From positions 1 through 57,836 of the forward strand of contig CAJXOW010000017.1 of NCBI GenBank assembly GCA_913057825.1: a stretch of 57,836 bases of DNA, in the 5' to 3' direction. Source of the DNA: an uncultured Balneolaceae bacterium. GTDB lineage: Bacteria; Bacteroidota; Rhodothermia; Balneolales; Balneolaceae. The notes under the pieces were generated by a model. It saw only the letters and a list, made by a program, of their open reading frames with translations. It was not told the DNA's origin and made no database searches. A program made the position numbers and the translations under genes. Each line of letters begins with the position of its first letter. The first letter of the stretch is position 1. Of this stretch, positions 1-7,479 are shown piece after piece.

Positions 1-422
1 TCGAGTGATATTTCAACCGGCAGGTCTCCTTTAAGCACTTCTGCATCTCCCCTCTTCAGGTTTTGCCTTAAGACCAGTCCCGGCTTCATAAAATAAAGAT
101 CCGGTGCTCGCACGGGATCCGGGTTGTGAGAGTGCAAATTCTCCGAAAAATTTTTCAAATCGTACGAAATATAACCAAATAACCAGTCCGGATAATCTTT
201 ACGAAATTCACGGAGCGCATCCCACGGATTCTGATCAATTGCCTGCACCTCCCCTTCTTCCATGCGTGTGATTTTATCGCCATGTGCGGTCAAAGAGGCC
301 TCCGGAAGTCCCGCCAGGTAGGAATATCGGGAGGCGGGATGCTCGTCTGACTGAGACTCCAGGAATATCACGGGACTATAGCCGCTGAGGGCATGTAATA
401 TATTCTCCATCGAAATATCCAT
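1..422 (-). CDS. pabB: Aminodeoxychorismate synthase component I, N-terminal fragment (cut by window edge)
   Basis: About 140 residues of an open frame that begins MDISMENILHAL and runs off the left edge. The visible part has the N-terminal features of anthranilate synthase/PabB component I: PVIFLESQ near residue 18, SRYSYLAGLPEA near 31 and WLFGYISYDLKN near 83. PabB converts chorismate and glutamine-derived ammonia to 4-amino-4-deoxychorismate for folate synthesis. The identification is supported by the gene immediately upstream, an aminotransferase class IV enzyme of the PabC type, 16 bp away in the same direction. The catalytic domain lies outside the window. Met5 is an alternative start. 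TrpE is the other possibility, made less likely by the pabC neighbour. Confidence 0.75.
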   Translation of the reverse strand, partial: MDISMENILHALSGYSPVIFLESQSDEHPASRYSYLAGLPEASLTAHGDKITRMEEGEVQAIDQNPWDALREFRKDYPDWLFGYISYDLKNFSENLHSHNPDPVRAPDLYFMKPGLVLRQNLKRGDAEVLKGDLPVEISL

Positions 423-438
423 ATGTCCCTGACCGAAT

Positions 439-1305
439 TTAAGCAAGTGATTCCAGGTGTTCTTTTTTATAGTTTTGAAATTCCTTGCGAAGCTTTTTAT
501 AAACGGGATACTTCGTTTTATAGGTATTTTCACCAATCCTTTCAACCGGTCGGATTTCCCGAAGGGAGTTGCACACCCAGACGGCCTCTGCATGGTCCAA
601 TTCCTTGGCCTCAAACCTTCCTTTAACCAGCTTATATTCAGAACGATTTCGAATAATGCTCGAGAGTATGCCGCGGGTAATCCCCGGCAGGATATCGCAC
701 TCCAGGTTCGGCGTATAAATCGTTTGCTCTTTCAACCAAAAAATATTGGCGATGGTGGTCTCGCTGACGTAATCGTTAATCGTCAGCATTAGTGCATCAT
801 CAGCATTTTGCTCCCGTGCTTCAAGGCTCGCCCGTATATAATTGATGCCGTTGGACAATTTAAACGAGCAGCTTAAAGCATCCTGGGGTATGCGCCTGGT
901 TCTGACTTGAACCAAAGAAACGGGGTCGGAAATATTGGCGGGCAGCGGTTTCATGGTGATCGTCCATCCCACTCCCGCCCTGGCATCGGGCTTATAACCC
1001 AGCGGACCTTCTCTCCATACTTGCAGACGGATCACAGACTGCTGACTGGCCGCTTGATTTTGCCCCACCAGTTGCTCTAGTTGCTCTTTCAGAGCCGAAT
1101 GACTGAGCTGGTCAATAATATCCAATCCGAGATAATCCATGGCCGCCTGCAGACGGTCGAGATGTTTATCTAGTTCCAAAAATCGGCCTTCATAGCACCG
1201 GAAAGTTTCAAAACAACCATCACCGTACGCAACCGCCCGGCTCTGTAAGGGGATTTGCGCATCCCCCGCCTGGACAAGTTCTCCATTGTGTATGATCCAA
1301 TTCAT
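439..1305 (-). CDS. pabC: Aminotransferase class IV, 4-amino-4-deoxychorismate lyase type
   Basis: A 288-residue fold-type IV PLP enzyme of normal family length. Lys149, in SCSFKLSNGINYIRA, is the expected Schiff-base lysine. The block NDYVSETTIANIFW carries the glutamate that contacts the PLP ring nitrogen, and LPGITRG is the class IV signature region. In this family PabC eliminates pyruvate from aminodeoxychorismate to give p-aminobenzoate, while relatives transaminate branched-chain or D-amino acids. The pabB gene starting 16 bp downstream favours the PabC role. It lies 21 bp after a thioredoxin-like gene in a co-directional string. Sequence alone does not exclude a branched-chain aminotransferase. 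Confidence 0.8.
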   Translation of the reverse strand: MNWIIHNGELVQAGDAQIPLQSRAVAYGDGCFETFRCYEGRFLELDKHLDRLQAAMDYLGLDIIDQLSHSALKEQLEQLVGQNQAASQQSVIRLQVWREGPLGYKPDARAGVGWTITMKPLPANISDPVSLVQVRTRRIPQDALSCSFKLSNGINYIRASLEAREQNADDALMLTINDYVSETTIANIFWLKEQTIYTPNLECDILPGITRGILSSIIRNRSEYKLVKGRFEAKELDHAEAVWVCNSLREIRPVERIGENTYKTKYPVYKKLRKEFQNYKKEHLESLA

Positions 1306-1326
1306 TGGAGTACTGAGATTAAGGAG

Positions 1327-1863
1327 TTAATTCAAAATTTTTTCAAATTCATCGTATTGTTTTGAATCCCGATAGCCGACCCAGACAAAAGTTACTTTCC
1401 CATCGGGGCTATAGACAATTTGCGTGGGTACGCCCGGAGGATTCACATCCCGGTATAGTGCCCTTGCCCTTACAAAAGTAAAGGGATATCCATGTTTTTT
1501 AATATATGATTTTATTTCGTTTACAGGATCCTGCGAAGCGGCCGATATAATTTCGATTTTATTCGGATGCCGTTTCTTTAAACGGTTTAGAATTCGGTGT
1601 GATTGCCGTGATTGTGGTGCCCATGTTGACCAAAAATCCAATACGACCCATTTATTCTCGTACTGCTGAATTTGAACACTGTCATTTCCGGATATATTTT
1701 GAAAGTAAATCGATCGTATGGAATCAGCCTTCATCTCCAATCTCCGCTTAAAAATATCTTCCCGGCTCTCCTGGTTCCAAAACGTAAACAGAACGATCAG
1801 GGCAGCACCGAACAGCGCTGCAATAAAGACAAAACGATTGAAGTATTTCGGATCTATCCGCAC
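1327..1863 (-). CDS. TlpA-like thioredoxin-fold protein lacking all cysteines
   Basis: A 178-residue protein with one N-terminal membrane anchor (about residues 11-29) followed by a TlpA/ResA-type thioredoxin fold facing the periplasm. The core VVLDFWSTW and the cis-proline segment PPGVPTQIV (about 144-152) are intact. The redox motif that should read WCxxC is WAPQS (residues 81-85), and the protein has no cysteine at all. It cannot act as a thiol-disulfide oxidoreductase and may be a chaperone or binding protein. It lies 17 bp after a GH13 amylase and 21 bp before pabC, so it is probably co-transcribed. Partner and function are not visible from the sequence. Confidence 0.75.
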   Translation of the reverse strand: MRIDPKYFNRFVFIAALFGAALIVLFTFWNQESREDIFKRRLEMKADSIRSIYFQNISGNDSVQIQQYENKWVVLDFWSTWAPQSRQSHRILNRLKKRHPNKIEIISAASQDPVNEIKSYIKKHGYPFTFVRARALYRDVNPPGVPTQIVYSPDGKVTFVWVGYRDSKQYDEFEKILN

Positions 1864-1880
1864 GGATTATTCCTTTCGGG

Positions 1881-3722
1881 TTAGATCCAAACCTGTGAAC
1901 TCAGCGGTTCCAGTTTGAAAATGATCTGTTCCTTTGATCGAATCTTTTTAACACCGTTATTCAGCGGGTTGTAGAGTTGCGGCTGCCAATTGTCGATGGG
2001 AAGATCCGTTTTACGAACCTGTATCTGCTGAACCCGGTCGGTGCGATTCACCAGAACCAGACCCACATCCCCATTCTCCTTATAACGTGCAAACGCAAAT
2101 ACGTCTCTTTCTCCATAGGCCTCAATGGTTTGATACTTACCGGTGTGAAATACGTCATTGTCGCGGTGGATCAATCCCATGTTTTTGTACCAGACAAACA
2201 TATTCCAGTCGAAGTTGTTATTATCGCGGGGTCGATCCTGGGAAAGCGGGTGATTGATTTCTTCCATATAACGCATATCGGACCAGACCATGGGTTTGCG
2301 GTTATGGGGATCGTCTGCTCCCCACATGCCCGATTCGGTACCGTAATAAACCATGGGAGAACCGATATACATAAACTGAAACAACGTGATCATTTTCTTA
2401 ATTTTCTGCTCCTGGTACGTCGGCTTTCGAACCTTGAAACCGTCCGACGGCTTACCATTACGGTCATATTCCCGGCCGGGATTCACAATCATTGAACTAA
2501 GCCGGGGAGTATCGTGACTATCGATAAGGTTTTGTAAAACATGGTTGGCCGAATCGGGGAAACTTTCTCGAATCTCTTTCAATTTTTTGTCGAACGTTTC
2601 TGCCGATATTTCCCGGTCAATCAGAAATTGTTGAATCGCTTTGGCAAATCGATAATTCATTACAGCGGTAAACGGCCCCTCACCTACATACTTACTTGCT
2701 TCCTCAGTCCAAACTTCAGCGGTCGTATAAGCATTGGGATTAATTTTGCGAACCAGCTTATGCCACTCATCCCAAAAAGGCATTCCTACATCCTGGACTA
2801 CATCCAGTCGCCAACCATCAACGCCATCCGATGGATCTCCGTCGCCATCCGGATCCATCCAGCGTCTAGTAATTGCGAAAATGTGTTCTTTGACCGGTTG
2901 AACGAGATTGCTGTCCTCCTCGTTTAATTCCGGCAACCCTTTGTATCCCCACCATCCACTGTAATCGAACTCATTGGTGTCGGGGGTGACAGGATCATCA
3001 AACGATTTAATCTCATACCAATTTTTGTAGGGAGAATCCTGCTGATTTTTCAATATATCCTGAAAAGCCCAGAATTCTCGTCCGGTATGATTGAATACCC
3101 CGTCAATGATGACCTTCATATCCCGTTGATGCGCTTTTTCCAGCAGCTCTATAAATAGTGAATCCGCCGTCGTCCATTTCCAGGTGGAAGGATCCGCCGG
3201 ATCTTCAGACGCCATTATTTCAGCGTCTTTTTCAGGATTCGGACCAAAAAAACGGTCGATATGCCGGTAAGCGCGGGTATCATACTTGTGATGGGATCGA
3301 GCTTCAAAAACGGGGTTTAAATATATCGCGTTAATTCCAATCTCTTTCAAATAATCCAGTTTGTCAATAACTCCTTGCAGATCGCCTCCATATCGTCGCA
3401 TGCGGACAAAATCGCTGAATTTTGGCCCGATTCGCTGTTCCCAGAAACTGCGCTGATAAAAATCCCCTGTCCATGGAGAAACTTTCCATTGATCAGGTGC
3501 CCCGATCGATTCTGCTGTCGGATCATTGGTCGTATCCCCGTTGCGAAATCTCTCCGGAAATATCTGGTACCAGACCGCTTTTTGGCTCCACTCCGGCGCC
3601 TCGTATTGTGCTTCCGATTCCTTCGGCAATGAGGTAAAGCCAAACAACAGTATGAAAAGGCTTAACAACAGCAAACGACACGTACTATTTGTTGAGCGAT
3701 CAAAACTGAATAGGGTACTCAT
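1881..3722 (-). CDS. Secreted GH13 alpha-amylase / cyclomaltodextrinase-like glycosidase
   Basis: A 613-residue GH13 glycosidase with an N-terminal signal peptide (hydrophobic 16-31). The catalytic barrel starts around AVWYQIFPERF (49-59), a phrase typical of the neopullulanase/cyclomaltodextrinase subgroup. The conserved regions are present: DGVFNH (207-212), GWRLDVV with nucleophile Asp307, AEVW with acid/base Glu336, and DSHDT with Asp404. It should hydrolyse alpha-1,4 (possibly alpha-1,6) bonds in maltodextrins, probably in the periplasm because no sorting domain is present. It lies beyond the sugar transporter gene, separated by an inverted-repeat element, so it may have its own promoter. 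Exact substrate preference cannot be read from the sequence. Confidence 0.9.
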   Translation of the reverse strand: MSTLFSFDRSTNSTCRLLLLSLFILLFGFTSLPKESEAQYEAPEWSQKAVWYQIFPERFRNGDTTNDPTAESIGAPDQWKVSPWTGDFYQRSFWEQRIGPKFSDFVRMRRYGGDLQGVIDKLDYLKEIGINAIYLNPVFEARSHHKYDTRAYRHIDRFFGPNPEKDAEIMASEDPADPSTWKWTTADSLFIELLEKAHQRDMKVIIDGVFNHTGREFWAFQDILKNQQDSPYKNWYEIKSFDDPVTPDTNEFDYSGWWGYKGLPELNEEDSNLVQPVKEHIFAITRRWMDPDGDGDPSDGVDGWRLDVVQDVGMPFWDEWHKLVRKINPNAYTTAEVWTEEASKYVGEGPFTAVMNYRFAKAIQQFLIDREISAETFDKKLKEIRESFPDSANHVLQNLIDSHDTPRLSSMIVNPGREYDRNGKPSDGFKVRKPTYQEQKIKKMITLFQFMYIGSPMVYYGTESGMWGADDPHNRKPMVWSDMRYMEEINHPLSQDRPRDNNNFDWNMFVWYKNMGLIHRDNDVFHTGKYQTIEAYGERDVFAFARYKENGDVGLVLVNRTDRVQQIQVRKTDLPIDNWQPQLYNPLNNGVKKIRSKEQIIFKLEPLSSQVWI

Positions 3723-3823
3723 GAATTATCAATCGATTTAATAAACGTTATACTGTTAGCAGTTTCACTTTATTATCGTTGAAACAACATAGGAATTTTT
3801 ACCCATTTAGGATAGGGAAAAAG

Positions 3824-4019
3824 GGATTAGAAATTTAAGATTTAAAATTTAATATTTTGAAGCTTGATGCCGGTATTTTTGTTCCGGACCGGTATTATTT
3901 CTCGAGGTGATTGAAATGGCGTTGCTATTCCTTGCTACTACCAAAGATGGCAAGAAACGCCCATGCCGGTGACCAACGCACGATAATTTTAAATCTTAAA
4001 TCTCCTAATTTTAAATCTC
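3824..4019. repeat. Intergenic inverted-repeat element with A/T heptamer arms
   Basis: Arms built from about 7-bp units close to GATTTAA (left end, to about 3855) are mirrored by TTAAATC units at the right end (about 3983-4019). The interior of about 125 bp has no convincing ORF. It fills most of the gap between the transporter stop codon and the next GH13 start. The right arm reaches the transporter stop codon. Confidence 0.6.
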
Positions 4020-5820
4020 ACACCGGCTCTGCGGCGGCGGCTGCTTCTTCATCGACGTCATCTACGAAAAGGGTTATTACGGCAGCCAATACCCAGGAAA
4101 CTCCTCCCAGCATCAGGGCAAAAATTGCCTGTCCGTCAAATAATGATTCGGTAAAGAAACCGAGAATGGTAGCCGCGAGAATCTGCGGCAATACGATAAA
4201 GAAATTAAAGATACCCATATAGATGCCCATTTTATCGGCCGGCAGTGCACCCGCCAGGATGGCATACGGCATTGCCAGGATACTGGCCCATGCCAATCCC
4301 ACCCCGAGCATCGAAACCAGGATCATGTTTGGATCACTGATAAAGTAGATCGATACCAGTCCCACGGCTCCGGCCAGCAGAGACAGAAAATGGGTGATAC
4401 GCCGATTGGTATACCGTGCGAGGACAGGAAGCAGAAAGGCCACCACCGCGGCAAATCCGTTGTAAACGGCGAAAGCGATCCCCACCCAGTCGGCCCCGGT
4501 GTTGTACTCGTTTTGTATATATTGAAGCCGTTCTTTGGTCTCTTCCGGCACCTCGAGCCGCTCTTTTGAATCATCCAGGAAGAACTTAACAACTTTCATA
4601 CTTACAACCACCTGCGACTGACCGCTGTTGAGCTCAGATCTATACTCCTGCAATTCCTGCTCGACGGAGGAAAGTTTATCGTAATCGGGATCCTTCTCAT
4701 CGAGGACTCTTTCCAGGGAAGTATCCAATTGGCTAACGCCCCCCGCCCCCATCTTCATATCATAAATATGGCTGGTCACTCCTGCCGTAGTATAGATCCA
4801 CATTGCAAAAAGGGCAAACCAGGAGAAAAACTGCACAAACGAAAGCTGAATCATGGTTCGCGGCATCATCAGGAAATCGGTCAGAACCACCACCAGTCCA
4901 TTCTCCGTATTACCGATTTTCTGCATCCACCCGGCCACGGCCATAATCAATCCAAACACCACAAGACCTACCGAAAAGATATAAACTTCCTGTGCGAGTG
5001 CGTATTGAAAAACGACCCAGGTAAAAATAACTCCCAGTACCGTAATCCAGGATCCATTCCATAACTTGCGACGAGCGTGACGATCAGACTGCAAGGCTTG
5101 CCGCCGTTCTCTTTCAGCCTCTTGCTGGGCTTCATCCATGCCCTCTTCCTCAAATTGGGCCATCTCCTCCGGGGAGTACTCCCGCGTTCGCACCACGGTC
5201 CACACAACAGATCCAAGGAAAGCGATCGCTCCCAGGTAAAAACTATATTTTACGGACGGTGGAATTTGTCCGGATGGGGCCGTGTTGGCTATGTCGAACC
5301 AATTCGTCATAATATAAGGCAGAGCCGAAGCGATGACCGCGCCGGTACCAATAAAGAAACTCTGCATGGCGAATCCTTTGGTCCGCTGCTCTGAAGGCAG
5401 CATATCTCCTACAAAAGCCCGGAATGGCTCCATTGAAATATTTATCGAGGCATCCATGATCCAAAGCATCCCGGCCGCAACCCATAAATAGGGTGAGTTG
5501 GGCATAATAACCAGCGAAATTGAAGCCAGTATGGCACCGACCAGAAAATAGGGGCGCCGACGCCCCAAGCTGTTCCAGGTTTTATCGCTCATATGACCGA
5601 TAATCGGCTGTACGATCAAACCGGTTACCGGAGCCGCAATCCAGAGAATGGGAATATTTTCGACGCTGGCTCCCAGCGTTTCAAAAATGCGACTGACATT
5701 TGCGTTTTGAAGGGCAAAACCAAATTGTATGCCCAGGAAACCAAAACTCATATTCCAGATCTCCCAGAAAGTAAGCCTGGGTTTCTGCTTGGCGTTATTT
5801 TGCTGTTTATCTTCAGCCAT
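4018..5820 (-). CDS. MFS sugar transporter, SLC45/SUC-like (maltose or glucoside/cation symporter)
   Basis: A 600-residue, 12-helix major facilitator protein. The loop 2-3 motif DKTWNSLGRRRPYFL carries the GRRRP signature of the SLC45/sucrose-transporter group, whose bacterial members take up maltose or sucrose with a cation. Two insertions lengthen it. A charged cytoplasmic linker rich in Glu and Arg follows helix 6 (about 220-255). A segment of about 90 residues lies between helices 7 and 8, with coiled-coil-like SVEQELQEYRSEL; it should face the periplasm. Its position between four GH13 genes supports maltodextrin or maltose import across the inner membrane. The N terminus begins with a charged stretch, as expected for an Nin topology. 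Confidence 0.85.
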   Translation of the reverse strand: MAEDKQQNNAKQKPRLTFWEIWNMSFGFLGIQFGFALQNANVSRIFETLGASVENIPILWIAAPVTGLIVQPIIGHMSDKTWNSLGRRRPYFLVGAILASISLVIMPNSPYLWVAAGMLWIMDASINISMEPFRAFVGDMLPSEQRTKGFAMQSFFIGTGAVIASALPYIMTNWFDIANTAPSGQIPPSVKYSFYLGAIAFLGSVVWTVVRTREYSPEEMAQFEEEGMDEAQQEAERERRQALQSDRHARRKLWNGSWITVLGVIFTWVVFQYALAQEVYIFSVGLVVFGLIMAVAGWMQKIGNTENGLVVVLTDFLMMPRTMIQLSFVQFFSWFALFAMWIYTTAGVTSHIYDMKMGAGGVSQLDTSLERVLDEKDPDYDKLSSVEQELQEYRSELNSGQSQVVVSMKVVKFFLDDSKERLEVPEETKERLQYIQNEYNTGADWVGIAFAVYNGFAAVVAFLLPVLARYTNRRITHFLSLLAGAVGLVSIYFISDPNMILVSMLGVGLAWASILAMPYAILAGALPADKMGIYMGIFNFFIVLPQILAATILGFFTESLFDGQAIFALMLGGVSWVLAAVITLFVDDVDEEAAAAAEPV

Positions 5821-5838
5821 ATTGTTTCAATGATCTTA

Positions 5839-6017
5839 CAGAGCTCTTTGAAATGCGGGCGGCGTGCTGTGTTGAGTACTTAAAATTTTTCGAAACCTAA
5901 CAACTAACGGGATAGCGAACGTGAAAATGCAAAGCAACTAAAGGCGAAAGAGCAAAACCGCGAGAAAAAATTTTTCATCGAAGACACAGCACGCCGCCCG
6001 CATTTCAAAGAGCTCTG
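5839..6017. repeat. Long inverted-repeat element, family B copy 1 (34-bp perfect arms)
   Basis: Perfect 34-bp arms (5839-5872 and 5984-6017) flank a core of about 111 bp. The core holds TTAAAATTTTTCGAA near one end and GAGAAAAAATTTTTCATCGA near the other. The same core recurs in reverse orientation at 52.3 kb, where the outer parts of the arms are unrelated. It lies between a GH13 stop codon and the transporter start, so it could form a very stable RNA hairpin in the transcript. Confidence 0.85.
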
Positions 6018-6055
6018 GTGATTAATATTTTTGCTAACAGTCCTTTAAATCATAC

Positions 6056-7447
6056 TTATTCATTCTCATAAACCCGGTAGCCCCAGGGTTGCAGCTTCAA
6101 TTCCTGTTTACCGGTACGACCTGCTTTACTCGTGAATATTTCATTGTATTTATAATTCCCAAAATCAAGCGGAATCTGTTGCTTCTGTTCGCTCAGGTTC
6201 AATACCACCAAAACCTGATCCACGCCCCTGGTTCTTTTGTATGCAATGACTTTCTCGCTGCCCGTCTCAATCGATTTAAAATCTCCTCCGTGCTGACCAT
6301 TCCACAAGGCTTTGTTGCGCTTTTTAAGATGCAGCATCTTACTGTAAAAATCCTGCCAGGCGTAATCTCCCCATTCTATTGGATCCCGTTCAAAGAATTC
6401 GAGCCGTTTTCTCATCGGTTCTTCCTGCCCATTATAAATCAACGGCATCCCGTCCATGGTAGCAGAAAGAACGGCAAAAGCTCGTGCTCCATCCCCCATT
6501 CTTTCAAAAACGGTTCCGTTCCAGGAGTTTTCGTCGTGATTGCTGGTAAAATACATGCGGTAAGCATTTTCGGGGAATTTGTTTTCTTCCCGTTTCATGT
6601 ATTGCAGGATAGCGACCGGTTCTCTGTTGCCTGCCGCGATTTCATTCATAATGTGATGAAACTCCCATCCATAACTCATGTCGAATGCCTTGTAATGGTG
6701 TTCCGGCACTTCCGCCTCGGCCAACATAAATACCGGCTTGATCTCATCCAGTTCACGTCGCACCCGATTCCAGAAATCGGTCGGAACTTCCATGGCTACG
6801 TCACATCGATAACCGTCAATATTGGCCTCCCGAACCCAGTATTCCATGGCATCCACCATCGCATCCCGCAGACCCTGCTGATCGAAATCCAGCTCAATTA
6901 CATCCGACCAATCCTCTACGGGCGGCTTAAAATTCCCCTCCTCATCCTTGGTATACCACTCAGGATGCTGTTCGGTCCACGGATGGTCCCAGGCCGTGTG
7001 ATTGGCGACCCAGTCGAGGATAATTTTCATGTCGAGTTCGTGAACTCTCTGAACGAGCGACTTAAAATCCTCCAGTGTTCCAAAATGGGGATTAACTCCT
7101 TTATAATCTTTAACTGAATAATAGCTGCCTCTCCTCCCCTTCCGGTTTTTATCGCCGATGGGATGAATCGGCATCAGCCAGACAATTTCAACGCCCATCT
7201 CTTTTAAGCGGGGTAGATCCTTTTCAAATGCTTTAAAGGTTCCTTCCTCGGAATACTGTCGAATATTGACCTCGTAAATATTGGCATCCTTCGACCACTC
7301 CGGATGCTCCACCAGGGACGTATCCACCTGGTTGGCATCGGAATCCTGTCCCATCATTTCCGGTGCACCCGTCACCGATATAAAAAATGCCATCAGTAAA
7401 ACGGTAAACAAAGAATGCGATCTAATCTTATTCAGAGCGTTCAACAT
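6056..7447 (-). CDS. Secreted GH13 alpha-amylase (compact)
   Basis: A 463-residue GH13 enzyme, short for the family, with a signal peptide in the first 34 residues. The barrel begins at NIYEVNIRQYSEEGTF (56-71). Catalytic motifs are complete: DWVANH (145-150), DGYRCDVA with nucleophile Asp216, LAEAE with acid/base Glu244, and SNHDEN with Asp305. There is no carbohydrate-binding module, and the C-terminal beta domain is short. The predicted role is periplasmic or surface hydrolysis of maltodextrins. It is 32 bp downstream of another GH13 gene and clearly in the same transcription unit. Cys215 next to the nucleophile is unremarkable for the family. Confidence 0.9.
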   Translation of the reverse strand: MLNALNKIRSHSLFTVLLMAFFISVTGAPEMMGQDSDANQVDTSLVEHPEWSKDANIYEVNIRQYSEEGTFKAFEKDLPRLKEMGVEIVWLMPIHPIGDKNRKGRRGSYYSVKDYKGVNPHFGTLEDFKSLVQRVHELDMKIILDWVANHTAWDHPWTEQHPEWYTKDEEGNFKPPVEDWSDVIELDFDQQGLRDAMVDAMEYWVREANIDGYRCDVAMEVPTDFWNRVRRELDEIKPVFMLAEAEVPEHHYKAFDMSYGWEFHHIMNEIAAGNREPVAILQYMKREENKFPENAYRMYFTSNHDENSWNGTVFERMGDGARAFAVLSATMDGMPLIYNGQEEPMRKRLEFFERDPIEWGDYAWQDFYSKMLHLKKRNKALWNGQHGGDFKSIETGSEKVIAYKRTRGVDQVLVVLNLSEQKQQIPLDFGNYKYNEIFTSKAGRTGKQELKLQPWGYRVYENE

Positions 7448-7479
7448 GGTAAAAGTTTCTTGGTTTAAGTAGGTGAAGA

